64,000 nucleotides of DNA from NCBI RefSeq assembly GCF_009866655.1, contig NZ_CP047420.1:1364001-1428000 (forward strand), written 5' to 3'. Origin of the DNA: Rathayibacter sp. VKM Ac-2804. GTDB taxonomy: Bacteria; Actinomycetota; Actinomycetes; Actinomycetales; Microbacteriaceae. The position numbers and the translations under genes were made by a program. Every line of letters begins with the position of its first letter. The first letter of the stretch is position 1. Below are positions 1-8,355 of this stretch, in pieces. A model generated the notes under the pieces. It saw nothing but the letters and a program-made list of their open reading frames with translations. It did no database searches and was not told the origin of the DNA.

Positions 1-3000
1 TTCAAGCCGCAGCCGGTGATCGACCAGCTCCGCGGTCTCACCTCGCACCTGCCCTGGTTCGCGGTGCACCCGCGCCTCGTGGTGTCGAGCTTCGCCGACG
101 TCGCGGGCGACATGCTCCGCGACGCCCGGATGCTCGAGCACCCCGTCCTCGACGCGGTCGCCGGCAACCCGGCCGCCAAGCGCGCGCTGCAGCAGTCGCA
201 GAAGGTGGCGTCGATCATCCCGCAGGACGAGCGTCCGCCGGCGACCGACAACCTCCTCCTCGACGCCGACGCCGAGCAGGAGCAGGTCATCGCGAACATC
301 GCGGCCGGCAACTCGCTCGTCGTGAAGACCCTGCCCGGCACGGGCGGCACGCAGACGATCGTCAACGCGATCGGCGCGCTCGCCGCGCAGCACAAGCGCG
401 TCCTCGTGGTCGGCGCCCGCCGCTCCAGCCTCGACAGCATCCACCAGCGCCTGCTCTCCGCCGGCCTCGGCGGCATCGCCGTCAGCCCGCGGACGCTCCG
501 CCGCGACCTGATCCAGTCGATCGGCCGCAACGAGAAGGCCGCGCGCCCGTCCGTCAGCGAGATCGACGACGCGCTGCTGCGCCTGCGCAAGGTGCTGCTC
601 GACTACCGCGGTGCCCTCTCCCGCCGCGACCCCAGCTTCGGCGTCTCGGCGCTGCAGGCCCTCGAGGAGCTGGCGCGCCTCTCGCAGCTGCGCACGCCGC
701 CGTCGACCGCCGCCCGCCTCGACCGCCGTGCCGTCACCGCCCTCGCGCACAGCCGGCCCGAGGCGACCCGGATGCTGATCGAGTCGGCCCGCCTCGGCGA
801 GTTCCGCTACGGCCCGGGCGACTCGCCCTGGTACGGCGCGCAGTTCGACTCCACCGCCGACGCCGAGGCCGCGCACGAGCTGGCCAAGCGCCTGCACCTG
901 CGCGATCTGCCGCGCCTGCTCGACCGCGCCCAGGACGTCATCGCGCAAACGCGCATGCGTCCGTTCGAGTCGGTCGCCGAGCTCGGCATCTACCTCCGCC
1001 TGCTGCAGGACGTCCGCGAGACGCTGGACAAGTTCCAGCCCGCCGTCTTCGATCGCTCGATCCAGGACCTCATCGTCGCCACCTCGCCCCGCCGCGAGGC
1101 AGCCGAGATGTCGTCGACGAACCGCCGCCGCCTGAAGAAGCTCGCCCGCGAGTACATGCGGCCCGGCGCGCACGTGACCGACCTCAACGCGTCGCTGCGC
1201 CGCGTGCAGCAGCAGCGCACGCTCTGGCAGCGCTACGCCGTCGCGGGCACCGTCCCCGAGGTGCCGGTCGGCGTCGCCGATGTGCAGGTCGCGTTCCAGC
1301 AGGTGTCCGATCAGCTCGGCCGGCTCGACGAGCCGCTGGGCCGTCGCGGCGGCAGCACGCCGCTCGCCTCCCTCCCGCTCGCCGAGCTCGTCTCGATGGT
1401 CTCCGGGCTCGCCGAGGACAGCGAGGTGCTCGCCAACCTGCAGGAGCGCACGACGCTGCTCTCGACGCTGCGCGAGTGGGGGCTGGACCCGCTGCTCACC
1501 GACCTCTCGCGCCGCCACGTGCCGGCCGAGCTGGTCGCGATCGAGCTGGACCTCGCCTGGTGGCGCTCCGCGCTCGAGATCATGCTGACCGACGAGCGCG
1601 CCCTGCTCGGCGGCAACACCAGCGTGCTCGACCGGCTCGAGGCCGACTTCAAGCTCGTCGACGAGGCGCACGCCGCCTCGAGCGCCGAGCTGCTCGCCTG
1701 GAAGCTCTCGGAGACCTGGAAGATCGGCCTGGTCGACTGGCAGCTCGAGCGCGACGCGCTGCGCGCGCTGCTGCGCTCCGAGGCCTCGACCACGCCGCAG
1801 GAGCTGCAGAAGGCCGCGCCGCACCTCTCGCGCGTGCTCGCCCCGGCCTGGCTCGCCTCGCCGTACGAGGTGCACCGCATCGGCACCGAGACCACCTTCG
1901 ACGCGGTCTTCCTCGTCGACGCCGGAGCCACGACACTCGCCGAGAACGTCGGAGCGATCCGCCGCGCCAAGCAGGTCGTCGCGTTCGGCGACCCGGTGAC
2001 GCAGACGCCGACGCCGTTCTCGCTGCGCGTCGACGAGACCGTCGAGTTCGGCAGCGCCGCCTCGCGCACCGACGTCGAGGCGCTGCACGCGCAGTCGGCG
2101 CTGGCCCGCCTGGGCGAGCTCCTGAACACCGTCACGCTGACTCGCAGCTACCGCGCGGGCGGCGAGGACCTCGCCGAGCTGGTGAACCGCCGCTTCTACG
2201 GCGGCCGCATCGACTCGCTGCCGTGGGCCGGCTCGTTCCTCGGGCACGACTCGCTGCGCTTCCACTACATCGCCAGCGGTCACGGCATGCCCGAGAACGA
2301 CTCCGGAGCGGTCGAGTCGGTCGACGCCGAGGTCGCGAAGGTGGTCGAGCTGGTGCTCGAGCACGCGGTCATCCGCCCGCGCGAGTCGCTGATGGTGATC
2401 ACCGCGAGCCCGCGGCACGCCGTCCGGGTGCAGCAGGCCGTGCTCACCGCGTTCGCCAAGCGCGCGGACCTCAACGACTTCATCCTCGGCGACCGGCCCG
2501 AGCCGTTCGCCGTGGTGACGCTCGAGCAGTCGGTGGCGCAGAGCCGCGACCGGGTCATCTTCTCGATCGGCTACGGCCGCACCCCGCACGGGCGACTGCT
2601 CTCGAACTTCGGCGCGCTGGCCGAGCCGGGCGGGGAGCGCCTGCTCGCCGTGGGCATGACCCGCGCCCGCCGCTCGATGGACATCGTCTCCTGCTTCCGC
2701 CCCGGCGACATCGACGAGTCGCGGATGCGCTACGGCATGGTCGCGCTCGCCCAGGTGCTGCAGGAGGCGGAGGACCGCGTCCAGCCGAGCGACCGCGACG
2801 ACTACTCCGAGCCGATGCTGGTCGACCTGGCCGCGCGCCTCGAGCGCCGTGGTCTGCGCGTCAACATCGGCCACAAGGGCAAGCTCGCGCTGGTCGCGGC
2901 GCACGGCACCCGCGCCGTCGTCGTCGAGACCGACCGCGACGTCAGCACGCAGAGCCTCCGGGTCTCGCTGCGGCTGCGACCCGAGCTGCTGCGCCGACTC

Positions 3001-3210
3001 GGCTGGCACTACCTCCGCGTACACAACTTCGAGCTGTTCGCCGACCCCGAGGCCGTGGCCGCGCGGGTCGCCGGGCTGATCGGCGCTCCGCAGGACGAGA
3101 CGTCGACCGGTCCGATCGAGGTGCCGGTGGGTGCCGGCGCGCCGATCGTCGAGGACGCCGCTCCCGCGTCGAACGAGACGCAGCCGATCACGCCCCTGCC
3201 CGCCGACTGA
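1..3210 (+). CDS. SF1 (UPF1-like) helicase-related protein with degenerate ATPase motifs and a C-terminal nuclease-like domain; 5' end outside window
   Basis: The frame is open from base 1, so the start lies upstream; numbering here uses the in-frame GTG at 16 as residue 1. An SF1 helicase fold is visible: motif I region LPGTGGTQT (residues 106-114), motif II region VDAG (D635), GDPVTQ for motif III, and GMTRARR (about 879-885) for motif VI. Residues about 935-1030 resemble the REase_MTES_1575-type PD-(D/E)XK-like domain that follows such helicases in actinobacteria. The motif I lysine is replaced by glycine (PPGTGKT becomes LPGTGGT) and the motif II glutamate by alanine, so ATP hydrolysis is doubtful. 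The frame is otherwise long and intact, arguing against simple decay. A role in DNA or RNA transactions is inference; no partner gene is evident beyond the small gene 2 nt downstream. Confidence 0.8.
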   Translation, partial: FKPQPVIDQLRGLTSHLPWFAVHPRLVVSSFADVAGDMLRDARMLEHPVLDAVAGNPAAKRALQQSQKVASIIPQDERPPATDNLLLDADAEQEQVIANIAAGNSLVVKTLPGTGGTQTIVNAIGALAAQHKRVLVVGARRSSLDSIHQRLLSAGLGGIAVSPRTLRRDLIQSIGRNEKAARPSVSEIDDALLRLRKVLLDYRGALSRRDPSFGVSALQALEELARLSQLRTPPSTAARLDRRAVTALAHSRPEATRMLIESARLGEFRYGPGDSPWYGAQFDSTADAEAAHELAKRLHLRDLPRLLDRAQDVIAQTRMRPFESVAELGIYLRLLQDVRETLDKFQPAVFDRSIQDLIVATSPRREAAEMSSTNRRRLKKLAREYMRPGAHVTDLNASLRRVQQQRTLWQRYAVAGTVPEVPVGVADVQVAFQQVSDQLGRLDEPLGRRGGSTPLASLPLAELVSMVSGLAEDSEVLANLQERTTLLSTLREWGLDPLLTDLSRRHVPAELVAIELDLAWWRSALEIMLTDERALLGGNTSVLDRLEADFKLVDEAHAASSAELLAWKLSETWKIGLVDWQLERDALRALLRSEASTTPQELQKAAPHLSRVLAPAWLASPYEVHRIGTETTFDAVFLVDAGATTLAENVGAIRRAKQVVAFGDPVTQTPTPFSLRVDETVEFGSAASRTDVEALHAQSALARLGELLNTVTLTRSYRAGGEDLAELVNRRFYGGRIDSLPWAGSFLGHDSLRFHYIASGHGMPENDSGAVESVDAEVAKVVELVLEHAVIRPRESLMVITASPRHAVRVQQAVLTAFAKRADLNDFILGDRPEPFAVVTLEQSVAQSRDRVIFSIGYGRTPHGRLLSNFGALAEPGGERLLAVGMTRARRSMDIVSCFRPGDIDESRMRYGMVALAQVLQEAEDRVQPSDRDDYSEPMLVDLAARLERRGLRVNIGHKGKLALVAAHGTRAVVVETDRDVSTQSLRVSLRLRPELLRRLGWHYLRVHNFELFADPEAVAARVAGLIGAPQDETSTGPIEVPVGAGAPIVEDAAPASNETQPITPLPAD

Positions 3211-3212
3211 GC

Positions 3213-3425
3213 GTGCCCGAGGACTCCCGGGCCGCCGCGCCCGCCGGCGCCGACCGACCGCTCCGGCGCTCGCGCGGCGGCCGGCGGGCGACCCTCCCCG
3301 CGAAGCCGGGCACCGACCCGTCCCCCCACGACGCCGTCGTCCCCGACCCCGAGGCTGCGCCCGCGCGCCCCGACACGGGCCCGAACGACGCCCGCCTCCG
3401 AGAGGACGTCCCCCCGCACTACTGA
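3213..3425 (+). CDS. small hypothetical protein with C-terminal NDxRLRxDVPPHY motif
   Basis: A 70-residue frame begins at GTG 3213, two bases after the stop of the helicase-like gene, which suggests translational coupling. It is rich in Arg, Pro and Asp and looks disordered. Its end, NDARLREDVPPHY, matches a short C-terminal motif (ENDxRLxxDxPPHW/Y) that I recognise from many small actinobacterial proteins of unknown function. No signal peptide, membrane segment or cysteine pattern is present. The recurrence of the tail in other genomes, recalled and not checked, is the reason for calling it a real gene. Function is unknown. Confidence 0.6.
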   Translation: MPEDSRAAAPAGADRPLRRSRGGRRATLPAKPGTDPSPHDAVVPDPEAAPARPDTGPNDARLREDVPPHY

Positions 3426-3432
3426 CCCCCTC

Positions 3433-3493
3433 CGCGAGATGCCACTTGTGGACGCGACACGCCGCGAAAGGTGTGCACAACTGGCATCTCGCG
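3433..3493. repeat. palindromic repeat family 1, copy A
   Basis: Imperfect inverted repeat with outer arms CGCGAGATGCCACTTGTG and its near complement ending GGCATCTCGCG. The centre holds the oriented core CGACACGCCG, read on the plus strand here. It lies between the convergent 3' ends of the small gene and the GH43 gene. Other copies are at 15215, 33665 and 34668. Confidence 0.85.
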
Positions 3494-3525
3494 AAAGGGG
3501 TCAGCAGGGCTCCCCGACACGGGAG

Positions 3526-3555
3526 CGGCCCGCCGCGCCGGAGCGCGACGGGCCG
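3526..3555 (-). terminator. hairpin terminator of the GH43 gene
   Basis: A stem with arms CGGCCCGCCGCGC and GCGCGACGGGCCG and a 4-base loop lies 21 bp past the GH43 stop. There is no strong U tract, which is usual in very GC-rich actinobacteria. Confidence 0.5.
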
Positions 3556-3575
3556 CCGTCAGGGCGTTCCCCGGC

Positions 3576-6500
3576 TCAGCCGCAGGTGCGGGCCGCGTAG
3601 GGGGCCTTCACCGTCGAGGTGACCGTCGTGCCGCCGACCGTGGCGGTCGCCGTCACCGTCGCCTCGCCGGCCGCGAGCTGGGCGGCCCGGACGGTGAAGG
3701 CGGCGGAGGCGTTCGAGCCCGCCTTGACGCCGGCGAAGGACTTCGTGCCCGCCGTCGAGGTGACGGTGACGTCCATCGGGACGGTGTCGCCGTTGGTCGC
3801 GACGACCGTCAGCACCACCTTGCCGGCGACGCAGCGGGTGGTCGCTGCGGCCGTCAGCTTCAGCGACGACTGGACGGTGACCGTGGCGGTCACCGGCATC
3901 CGCGAGTCGTCCTGCGCCACGCCGCGCACCGTGAAGGTGCCGGCGGCGGCGTAGGAGGCGGGGGCGACGGCGTCCCAGGTGACGGCGACGGTGCGCTTCG
4001 CGCCGTCCACCGTCGTGAGCTCCGCGCTCGGCAGCACCGGGGCGACGCCGACGGCGGTCGAGACCGCGATCGGAGCGACCGAGGTGACGGCGATGGCCGG
4101 AGCGTAGGCCTCGAGCATCCGCTGGTACTCGGCGCGGGTCACCGGGATGACCGTGCCGTGGCGGGGCTTGCCGCCGTCGGAGTTCTGCGGCAGGTTCTCC
4201 CGCAGCTTCGCTCCGAGCGGCTGCCAGGCGTCGGCGGCCAGGTCGTCGGTGCCGAACGGGATGTAGTGGTTCGGTCCCGCGTGGTAGTCCGGCTGGTCGA
4301 TGAAGAGGAACCAGTCGAGGCCGTTCACGTCGCCCTCGTTCGCGGGGAAGACGTTCGGGCCCTCACCGCTGGTGAAGGTGCCGTTCGGCTCGCCGTTGGG
4401 CAGGCCGGAGGCGACGCGCTCCTTGACCAGGGTCCACTCGTCCGCGGGTCCGGAGGTGCCGGGCAGCGAGCCGCTGATCGTGGCGAGCAGGTCGGTGCTC
4501 TTCTCCTCGCGCAGCGTCATCGACGCCTCGTCCTTGGTGAAGCGGTAGTAGGTGTCGCCGTCCTTCGCGATGGTCGAGTCGATCGTGCCGCGGCCGGTGC
4601 CGCGCTTGACATCGATCCACGGCTTCGCCTCCGAGAAGGTGACGAAGTCGTCGGTGGTCGCGTACATCATCTGGTTGTAGGTGACGGCGGTGCGGTCGGC
4701 CGCGTTCGTCGTCGGGTACATGTTCGAGGCCCAGAACACGACGTAGGTGTCGAGCTCGTCGTCCCAGTACGCCTCGGGCGCCCAGGTGTTGCCGGCGAAG
4801 TCGGTCGAGACCTTCACGTGACGCTGCGCCGACCAGTTCACCAGGTCGGTCGACTCCCAGACCTCGATGTACGTCGAGCCCGACTTCTGCGCGGTGTCGA
4901 AGCCGCCGGCGAGGCCGTCGATCTTGAGGTCCGTCGCGAGCATGAAGAACTTGTCGCCCTCGTGCGAGCGGATCACGAACGGGTCGCGCAGGCCCTTGGT
5001 GCCCTGGTCGGAGGTGAAGACGGGCTGTCCGCCGTTCAGCGTGTTCCAGTCGAGGGCGTCGTTCCCCTTCGAAGCCGCGAGGCTGACGCGCTCGGCGCCC
5101 GCTCCCTCGCCGGTGAAGAAGGCCCAGACGTAGGCCTCGGTGTCGTCCTTGCCGGTGGGGAGCGGCTGGAGGCGGAGGGTGAAGTCGCGGGTGCGCGTCA
5201 CCGATCCGCTCGTCGCGGTCGCGCGGACCGTCACGTCGACGGCCGGGCTGCCCGCGGCGGGGCGCTCGACGACGATGGTGCGGCTGTCGGCGGTGCTGCC
5301 GTCGCGGATCGACGCGGCGCTCGAGCCGACGACGCTCCAGGCGATGCTCGAGCCGAGCGCTCCGCGGGCCGGCACCGAGATGTTGGTGCGGACGTCGCCG
5401 GCCTGGGCGACGGTCACGGCGTCGAGGTCGCGCTGCACCTTGTCCGCGTCGGCGAGCTCCGCGGTGACGACCACGGGGTAGTCGACGGTGCGGGTGTCGC
5501 TGCCGGAGGTGAAGGTCGCTGTGAGTGTCACGGCGGCGTCGGGGGAGCCGGCGCCCGGTCGCGTGACGACGGCGCTGCCTCCGGAGACGGCGATGGCCGT
5601 GCTGTTCGAGCGCCAGGTCACGGCGACGCCGGCGCTGCTGGCGGGCAGAGCGAAGCCGGCGGTCGCGGTCGTCGGGATGCTGACGGAGGCGACGGCGCGG
5701 TCGATCGCCTGCGACGAGTACAGCGCGGTGACGGCGTCGGCGGTGAGCGCGCTGTCGTAGACCGCGAAGTCGTCGACGAGGCCGTTCCAGCCGGCGTCGT
5801 TGTAGGTCGAGCGCCCGAGGTAGCCGACCAGCGAGGCGCCGAAGGAGGAGACGTTGCGCGCGATCGCGTTCTGGCCGATGCGGCTGCCGTTGACGTAGAC
5901 CGAGAGGGTGCCGTTCGTGCCGTCGATGACGGTCGTGTAGAGCGAATAGCCGGCAGGGGTGCGCAGGCCGGTGCTGGCGGCGTTCGTCGAGCCGGGGCCG
6001 ACCTCGGTGCTCCACGGGGCGCCGGCGTTGGTCGCGTTGGTCACGACCGACTTGACGTAGCCGGCCGGGTTCGTCGGGTTCAGCAGGAAGTAGCCGGAGG
6101 AGAAGGAGGCTCCGGCCGCGACGGGGGCGCCGAGGAAGGCGGCCGCGGTGTTCGCGGGCCCGGTCCGGTTCGACAGCCAGGTGGAGACCGTGATGTCCTT
6201 CTTGCCGACCAGGCCGGCCGTCGGGATGTCGACGTAGGGGGCCGCGGCGGCGGAGCCGCCCGGCAGGCTGAGCGCGCCCGCGGCCACGGTGGCGCCGGTG
6301 CCGCGCAGCGTGCCGTTGTAGCCGTTGCCGCTCGTGTCGGCCACGGTGGTGCCGGTCGGGGCGGTGTCGAAGCTGTAGTGGAGCAGCGGCTGAGCCGTCG
6401 CTCCGGAGGCGGAGACCGGGAGGGCGGCTCCGAGCAGCGCGGTGGCTGCGATCGTCGTGGTCGCCAGAGCGGACCGCAACGTCGATCGTGATCGTCTCAT
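3576..6500 (-). CDS. secreted multidomain glycoside hydrolase family 43 protein (LamG, Ig-like, GH43, BIg_4)
   Basis: The 974-residue protein starts at ATG 6500, 5 nt after GAGGAA; the frame extends upstream but the Sec signal peptide (MRRSRSTLRS..., cut near residue 31 at VSA) fixes the start. Residues about 35-240 form a LamG/concanavalin-like jelly roll, about 280-450 two Ig-like modules, about 450-800 a GH43 five-bladed propeller, about 806-870 a bacterial Ig-4 module, then an Ig-like C-terminus. GH43 signatures include LRDPF (about 503), NTWAPEAYW (about 576), GTIDST (about 638) and EGPNVF (about 715), so the catalytic acids look intact. GH43 enzymes cleave arabinosyl or xylosyl linkages of plant polysaccharides; the exact substrate cannot be set here. 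No sortase motif is present. It is probably released to degrade plant cell wall. A LacI-type operator lies 126 bp upstream. Confidence 0.9.
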   Translation of the reverse strand: MRRSRSTLRSALATTTIAATALLGAALPVSASGATAQPLLHYSFDTAPTGTTVADTSGNGYNGTLRGTGATVAAGALSLPGGSAAAAPYVDIPTAGLVGKKDITVSTWLSNRTGPANTAAAFLGAPVAAGASFSSGYFLLNPTNPAGYVKSVVTNATNAGAPWSTEVGPGSTNAASTGLRTPAGYSLYTTVIDGTNGTLSVYVNGSRIGQNAIARNVSSFGASLVGYLGRSTYNDAGWNGLVDDFAVYDSALTADAVTALYSSQAIDRAVASVSIPTTATAGFALPASSAGVAVTWRSNSTAIAVSGGSAVVTRPGAGSPDAAVTLTATFTSGSDTRTVDYPVVVTAELADADKVQRDLDAVTVAQAGDVRTNISVPARGALGSSIAWSVVGSSAASIRDGSTADSRTIVVERPAAGSPAVDVTVRATATSGSVTRTRDFTLRLQPLPTGKDDTEAYVWAFFTGEGAGAERVSLAASKGNDALDWNTLNGGQPVFTSDQGTKGLRDPFVIRSHEGDKFFMLATDLKIDGLAGGFDTAQKSGSTYIEVWESTDLVNWSAQRHVKVSTDFAGNTWAPEAYWDDELDTYVVFWASNMYPTTNAADRTAVTYNQMMYATTDDFVTFSEAKPWIDVKRGTGRGTIDSTIAKDGDTYYRFTKDEASMTLREEKSTDLLATISGSLPGTSGPADEWTLVKERVASGLPNGEPNGTFTSGEGPNVFPANEGDVNGLDWFLFIDQPDYHAGPNHYIPFGTDDLAADAWQPLGAKLRENLPQNSDGGKPRHGTVIPVTRAEYQRMLEAYAPAIAVTSVAPIAVSTAVGVAPVLPSAELTTVDGAKRTVAVTWDAVAPASYAAAGTFTVRGVAQDDSRMPVTATVTVQSSLKLTAAATTRCVAGKVVLTVVATNGDTVPMDVTVTSTAGTKSFAGVKAGSNASAAFTVRAAQLAAGEATVTATATVGGTTVTSTVKAPYAARTCG

Positions 6501-6625
6501 GCAGGGTTCCTCGTCGTCGAGAGGGCGACGAGGCCGCGGACCCTCGGGCGAGGGCGCCGGTGCTCCGTCGCACGGGTGGTGAGGAACCACACACTAAAGG
6601 CTCGCGAGGGCGACACGCGAGCAGA

Positions 6626-6641
6626 TTGTTACCGTTAACAA
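6626..6641. promoter_or_regulatory. LacI-family-type operator upstream of the GH43 gene
   Basis: TTGTTACCGTTAACAA is a 16-bp near-palindrome (7 of 8 positions symmetrical) with the TGTTAnCGnTAACA pattern typical of LacI-family sugar repressors. It stands 126 bp upstream of the GH43 start in an otherwise GC-rich gap. No LacI-type regulator gene is in the window, so the repressor would be encoded elsewhere. Confidence 0.55.
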
Positions 6642-6697
6642 GATGTGCCTCGGAAGCGGCGGCGGGAGTGCGCTCCGCGGACATCGCCCGACGCGCG

Positions 6698-6733
6698 GAG
6701 AGGGGCGGCGACCTCGCGATCGCCGCCCCTCTC
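6698..6733 (-). terminator. hairpin terminator of mscL
   Basis: Perfect 14-bp arms GAGAGGGGCGGCGA and TCGCCGCCCCTCTC around an 8-base loop, starting 14 bp beyond the mscL stop. Confidence 0.65.
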
Positions 6734-6747
6734 GCCGTGCCGGAACG

Positions 6748-7200
6748 TCAGTCGACGTGCTTGCCGGAGTTCGCGGTGGTCGCCGTGCCGCCGTTGGCGA
6801 GCAGGTCGCGGATGTCGGCGAGGAGCTCGAGCTCGGTGGGCGCCTTGTCCTCGGCGGCGGGCGCGTCGTCCATCTTCTTCTTGAACGCGGCGTTCTTGAG
6901 GTGGTTGATCGGCAGGACGAACGCGAAGTAGAGCACGAACGCGACGATCACGAACTGGATCAGCGCGGAGAGCACAGCGCCCCAGGCGAGAACGGTGTCG
7001 GGCTCGCCGTTCTCTCCCGTGCGCAGCGTCCAGCCGATCCCCTCGAGCGAGGAGGCGTCGAAGATCACGCCGATCAGCGGGTTGAAGATCCCGGTCACGA
7101 TCGCGTTGACGATCGTGGTGAACGCGGCGCCGATGACCACGGCCACCGCCAGGTCGATGACGTTGCCGCGGAGGATGAACTCCTTGAAGCCGTTGATCAT
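6748..7200 (-). CDS. mscL: large-conductance mechanosensitive channel MscL
   Basis: This 150-residue inner-membrane channel opens under membrane tension during osmotic downshock. The N-terminus MINGFKEFILRGNVIDLAVA is the hallmark amphipathic helix and start of TM1, with the pore-lining glycine/alanine pattern following. TM2 is near residues 70-95 (LSALIQFVIVAFVLYFAFVL). The periplasmic loop lies between, and the charged C-terminal helix ends with the bundle region ELELLADIRDLLAN. Length fits the family (about 130-150). The start ATG 7200 is set by the conserved N-terminus. It is transcribed in the same direction as the downstream-facing FmdB gene, with a 73-bp gap, and ends at a strong hairpin. 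Confidence 0.97.
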   Translation of the reverse strand: MINGFKEFILRGNVIDLAVAVVIGAAFTTIVNAIVTGIFNPLIGVIFDASSLEGIGWTLRTGENGEPDTVLAWGAVLSALIQFVIVAFVLYFAFVLPINHLKNAAFKKKMDDAPAAEDKAPTELELLADIRDLLANGGTATTANSGKHVD

Positions 7201-7273
7201 GGTCTGTTCCGTTTCTGCCGGCGGGCGGGGTGAGGTGCGCGGAGGCGGGTCGGCTCCCGGAGGAGTGGCGGCC

Positions 7274-7717
7274 CTAGGAGGAGGAGGAGGAGCCCGACCC
7301 GGAGGACGAGGGCTTCGAGGAGGAGGAGCCCGAGGACCCGGACGAGCCGGACCCCGAGGACGAGGAGCCGGAGGAGCCGGAGCCGGAGGAGCCCGAGCCC
7401 GAGGAACCCGACGAGGAGCCCGAGCCGCCCGAGGACGACCCTCCGGATCCCGAGCCGGTCGCGGCAGGTGCGGACGACCCTCCGCCCGACTCGCCCTTCG
7501 ACTCCTTCGAACCGGAACCGGAACCGGAACCGGAGCCCGACGCCCGCGAGTCCGTCCGGTAGAAGCCCGACCCGTTGAAGGTCACGCCGACCGCGCTGAA
7601 GACCTTGCGCAGCGCGCCCTGGCAGCTCGGGCACTCCGTGAGGGTGTCGTCGGTGAACTTCTGCTGGATGTCGAAGGCGTTGCCGCACTGGGTGCAGCGG
7701 TAGGAGTAGGTGGGCAC
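7274..7717 (-). CDS. FmdB-type zinc ribbon protein with long Ser/Gly tail
   Basis: The GTG start at 7717 follows CAGGAG by about 5 nt and gives MPTYSYRCTQCG, the invariant FmdB/CxxC_CxxC_SSSS start. Zinc ligands are C8/C11 and C29/C32. The ribbon (about 65 residues, ending GSGFYRTDSR) is followed by about 80 residues made almost only of Ser and Gly. The DNA there is a degenerate array of GAGGAGCCCGAG-like units. FmdB family proteins are small putative regulatory or ribosome-associated proteins; a role is not known. The frame continues upstream without a convincing start. The neighbour 5-formyl-THF cyclo-ligase lies 53 bp upstream in the same direction, a common actinobacterial gene order. Confidence 0.88.
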   Translation of the reverse strand: MPTYSYRCTQCGNAFDIQQKFTDDTLTECPSCQGALRKVFSAVGVTFNGSGFYRTDSRASGSGSGSGSGSKESKGESGGGSSAPAATGSGSGGSSSGGSGSSSGSSGSGSSGSGSSGSSSSGSGSSGSSGSSSSKPSSSGSGSSSSS

Positions 7718-7770
7718 TGGTGCTCCTGAGGCGGGTGGCGGCGGCGGGGGAGGAGGAAGAGGAGAGCGGA

Positions 7771-8355
7771 TCAGCGGCGGATGTCGACGATGCCGGAGGG
7801 GGTGACGACTCCGTCGACCGCCTGGTCGTGCACCTCGCTGGGCACGTGCTCGACGAACTCGCTGTCGAAGATCACCGCGTAGACCGGCGGGCACTTCTCC
7901 ATCGAGCCCAGCGTCTTGTCGAAGTAGCCGCGTCCCCAGCCCATCCGCATGCCCGAGCGGTCGACGGTGGCGGCGGGGACGATGATCAGGTCGACGTCGT
8001 TGATCGCGATGGGGCCGAGCAGCTGCCCGACCGGCTCCGGCATCCCGAACAGGCCCTGCGTCTCGGTGTGGCCGTCGCCGACCGCCCAGTCGAGCAGTCC
8101 GTCCTGGCGGGAGATGGGGAAGAGGACGCGGATGCCGCGGCCCTCGGCCCAGCCGAGGAACGGCCGGGTGCTCGGCTCGTCCGGCGCCGACAGGTAGCAG
8201 GCGATCGAGCGGGCGCCGACCCGGGTCGCCAGCTCCTCGAGGTGCTCGGTGAGGTGCAGGGTGGCCTGCTCGCGGGCGGTCGCGGTCTGCGTGCGTCGGC
8301 GCTCACGGAGCTCGGCGCGCAGCGCCCGCTTCTCGTGGGTGATGTCGGCTGGCAT
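7771..8355 (-). CDS. 5-formyltetrahydrofolate cyclo-ligase
   Basis: This 194-residue cytoplasmic enzyme converts 5-formyl-THF to 5,10-methenyl-THF using ATP. The N-terminal basic helix (KRALRAELRERRR) and the C-terminal signature GMRMGWGRGYFDK, which binds phosphate, identify the family (5-FTHF_cyc-lig). The start is ATG 8355; TAGACT sits 7 nt upstream on the coding strand, suggesting a leaderless mRNA. Divergent from galU, with about 184 bp between. The pairing with an FmdB-type gene downstream is conserved in many actinobacteria as far as I recall. Confidence 0.93.
   Translation of the reverse strand: MPADITHEKRALRAELRERRRTQTATAREQATLHLTEHLEELATRVGARSIACYLSAPDEPSTRPFLGWAEGRGIRVLFPISRQDGLLDWAVGDGHTETQGLFGMPEPVGQLLGPIAINDVDLIIVPAATVDRSGMRMGWGRGYFDKTLGSMEKCPPVYAVIFDSEFVEHVPSEVHDQAVDGVVTPSGIVDIRR

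Noticed and set aside
4363..6684. Long Arg-rich open frame on the minus strand overlapping the GH43 gene
   Set aside because: Composition (Arg/His/Pro-rich, no domain) is that of an out-of-frame shadow in GC-rich DNA; the GH43 frame has a signal peptide and recognised domains.
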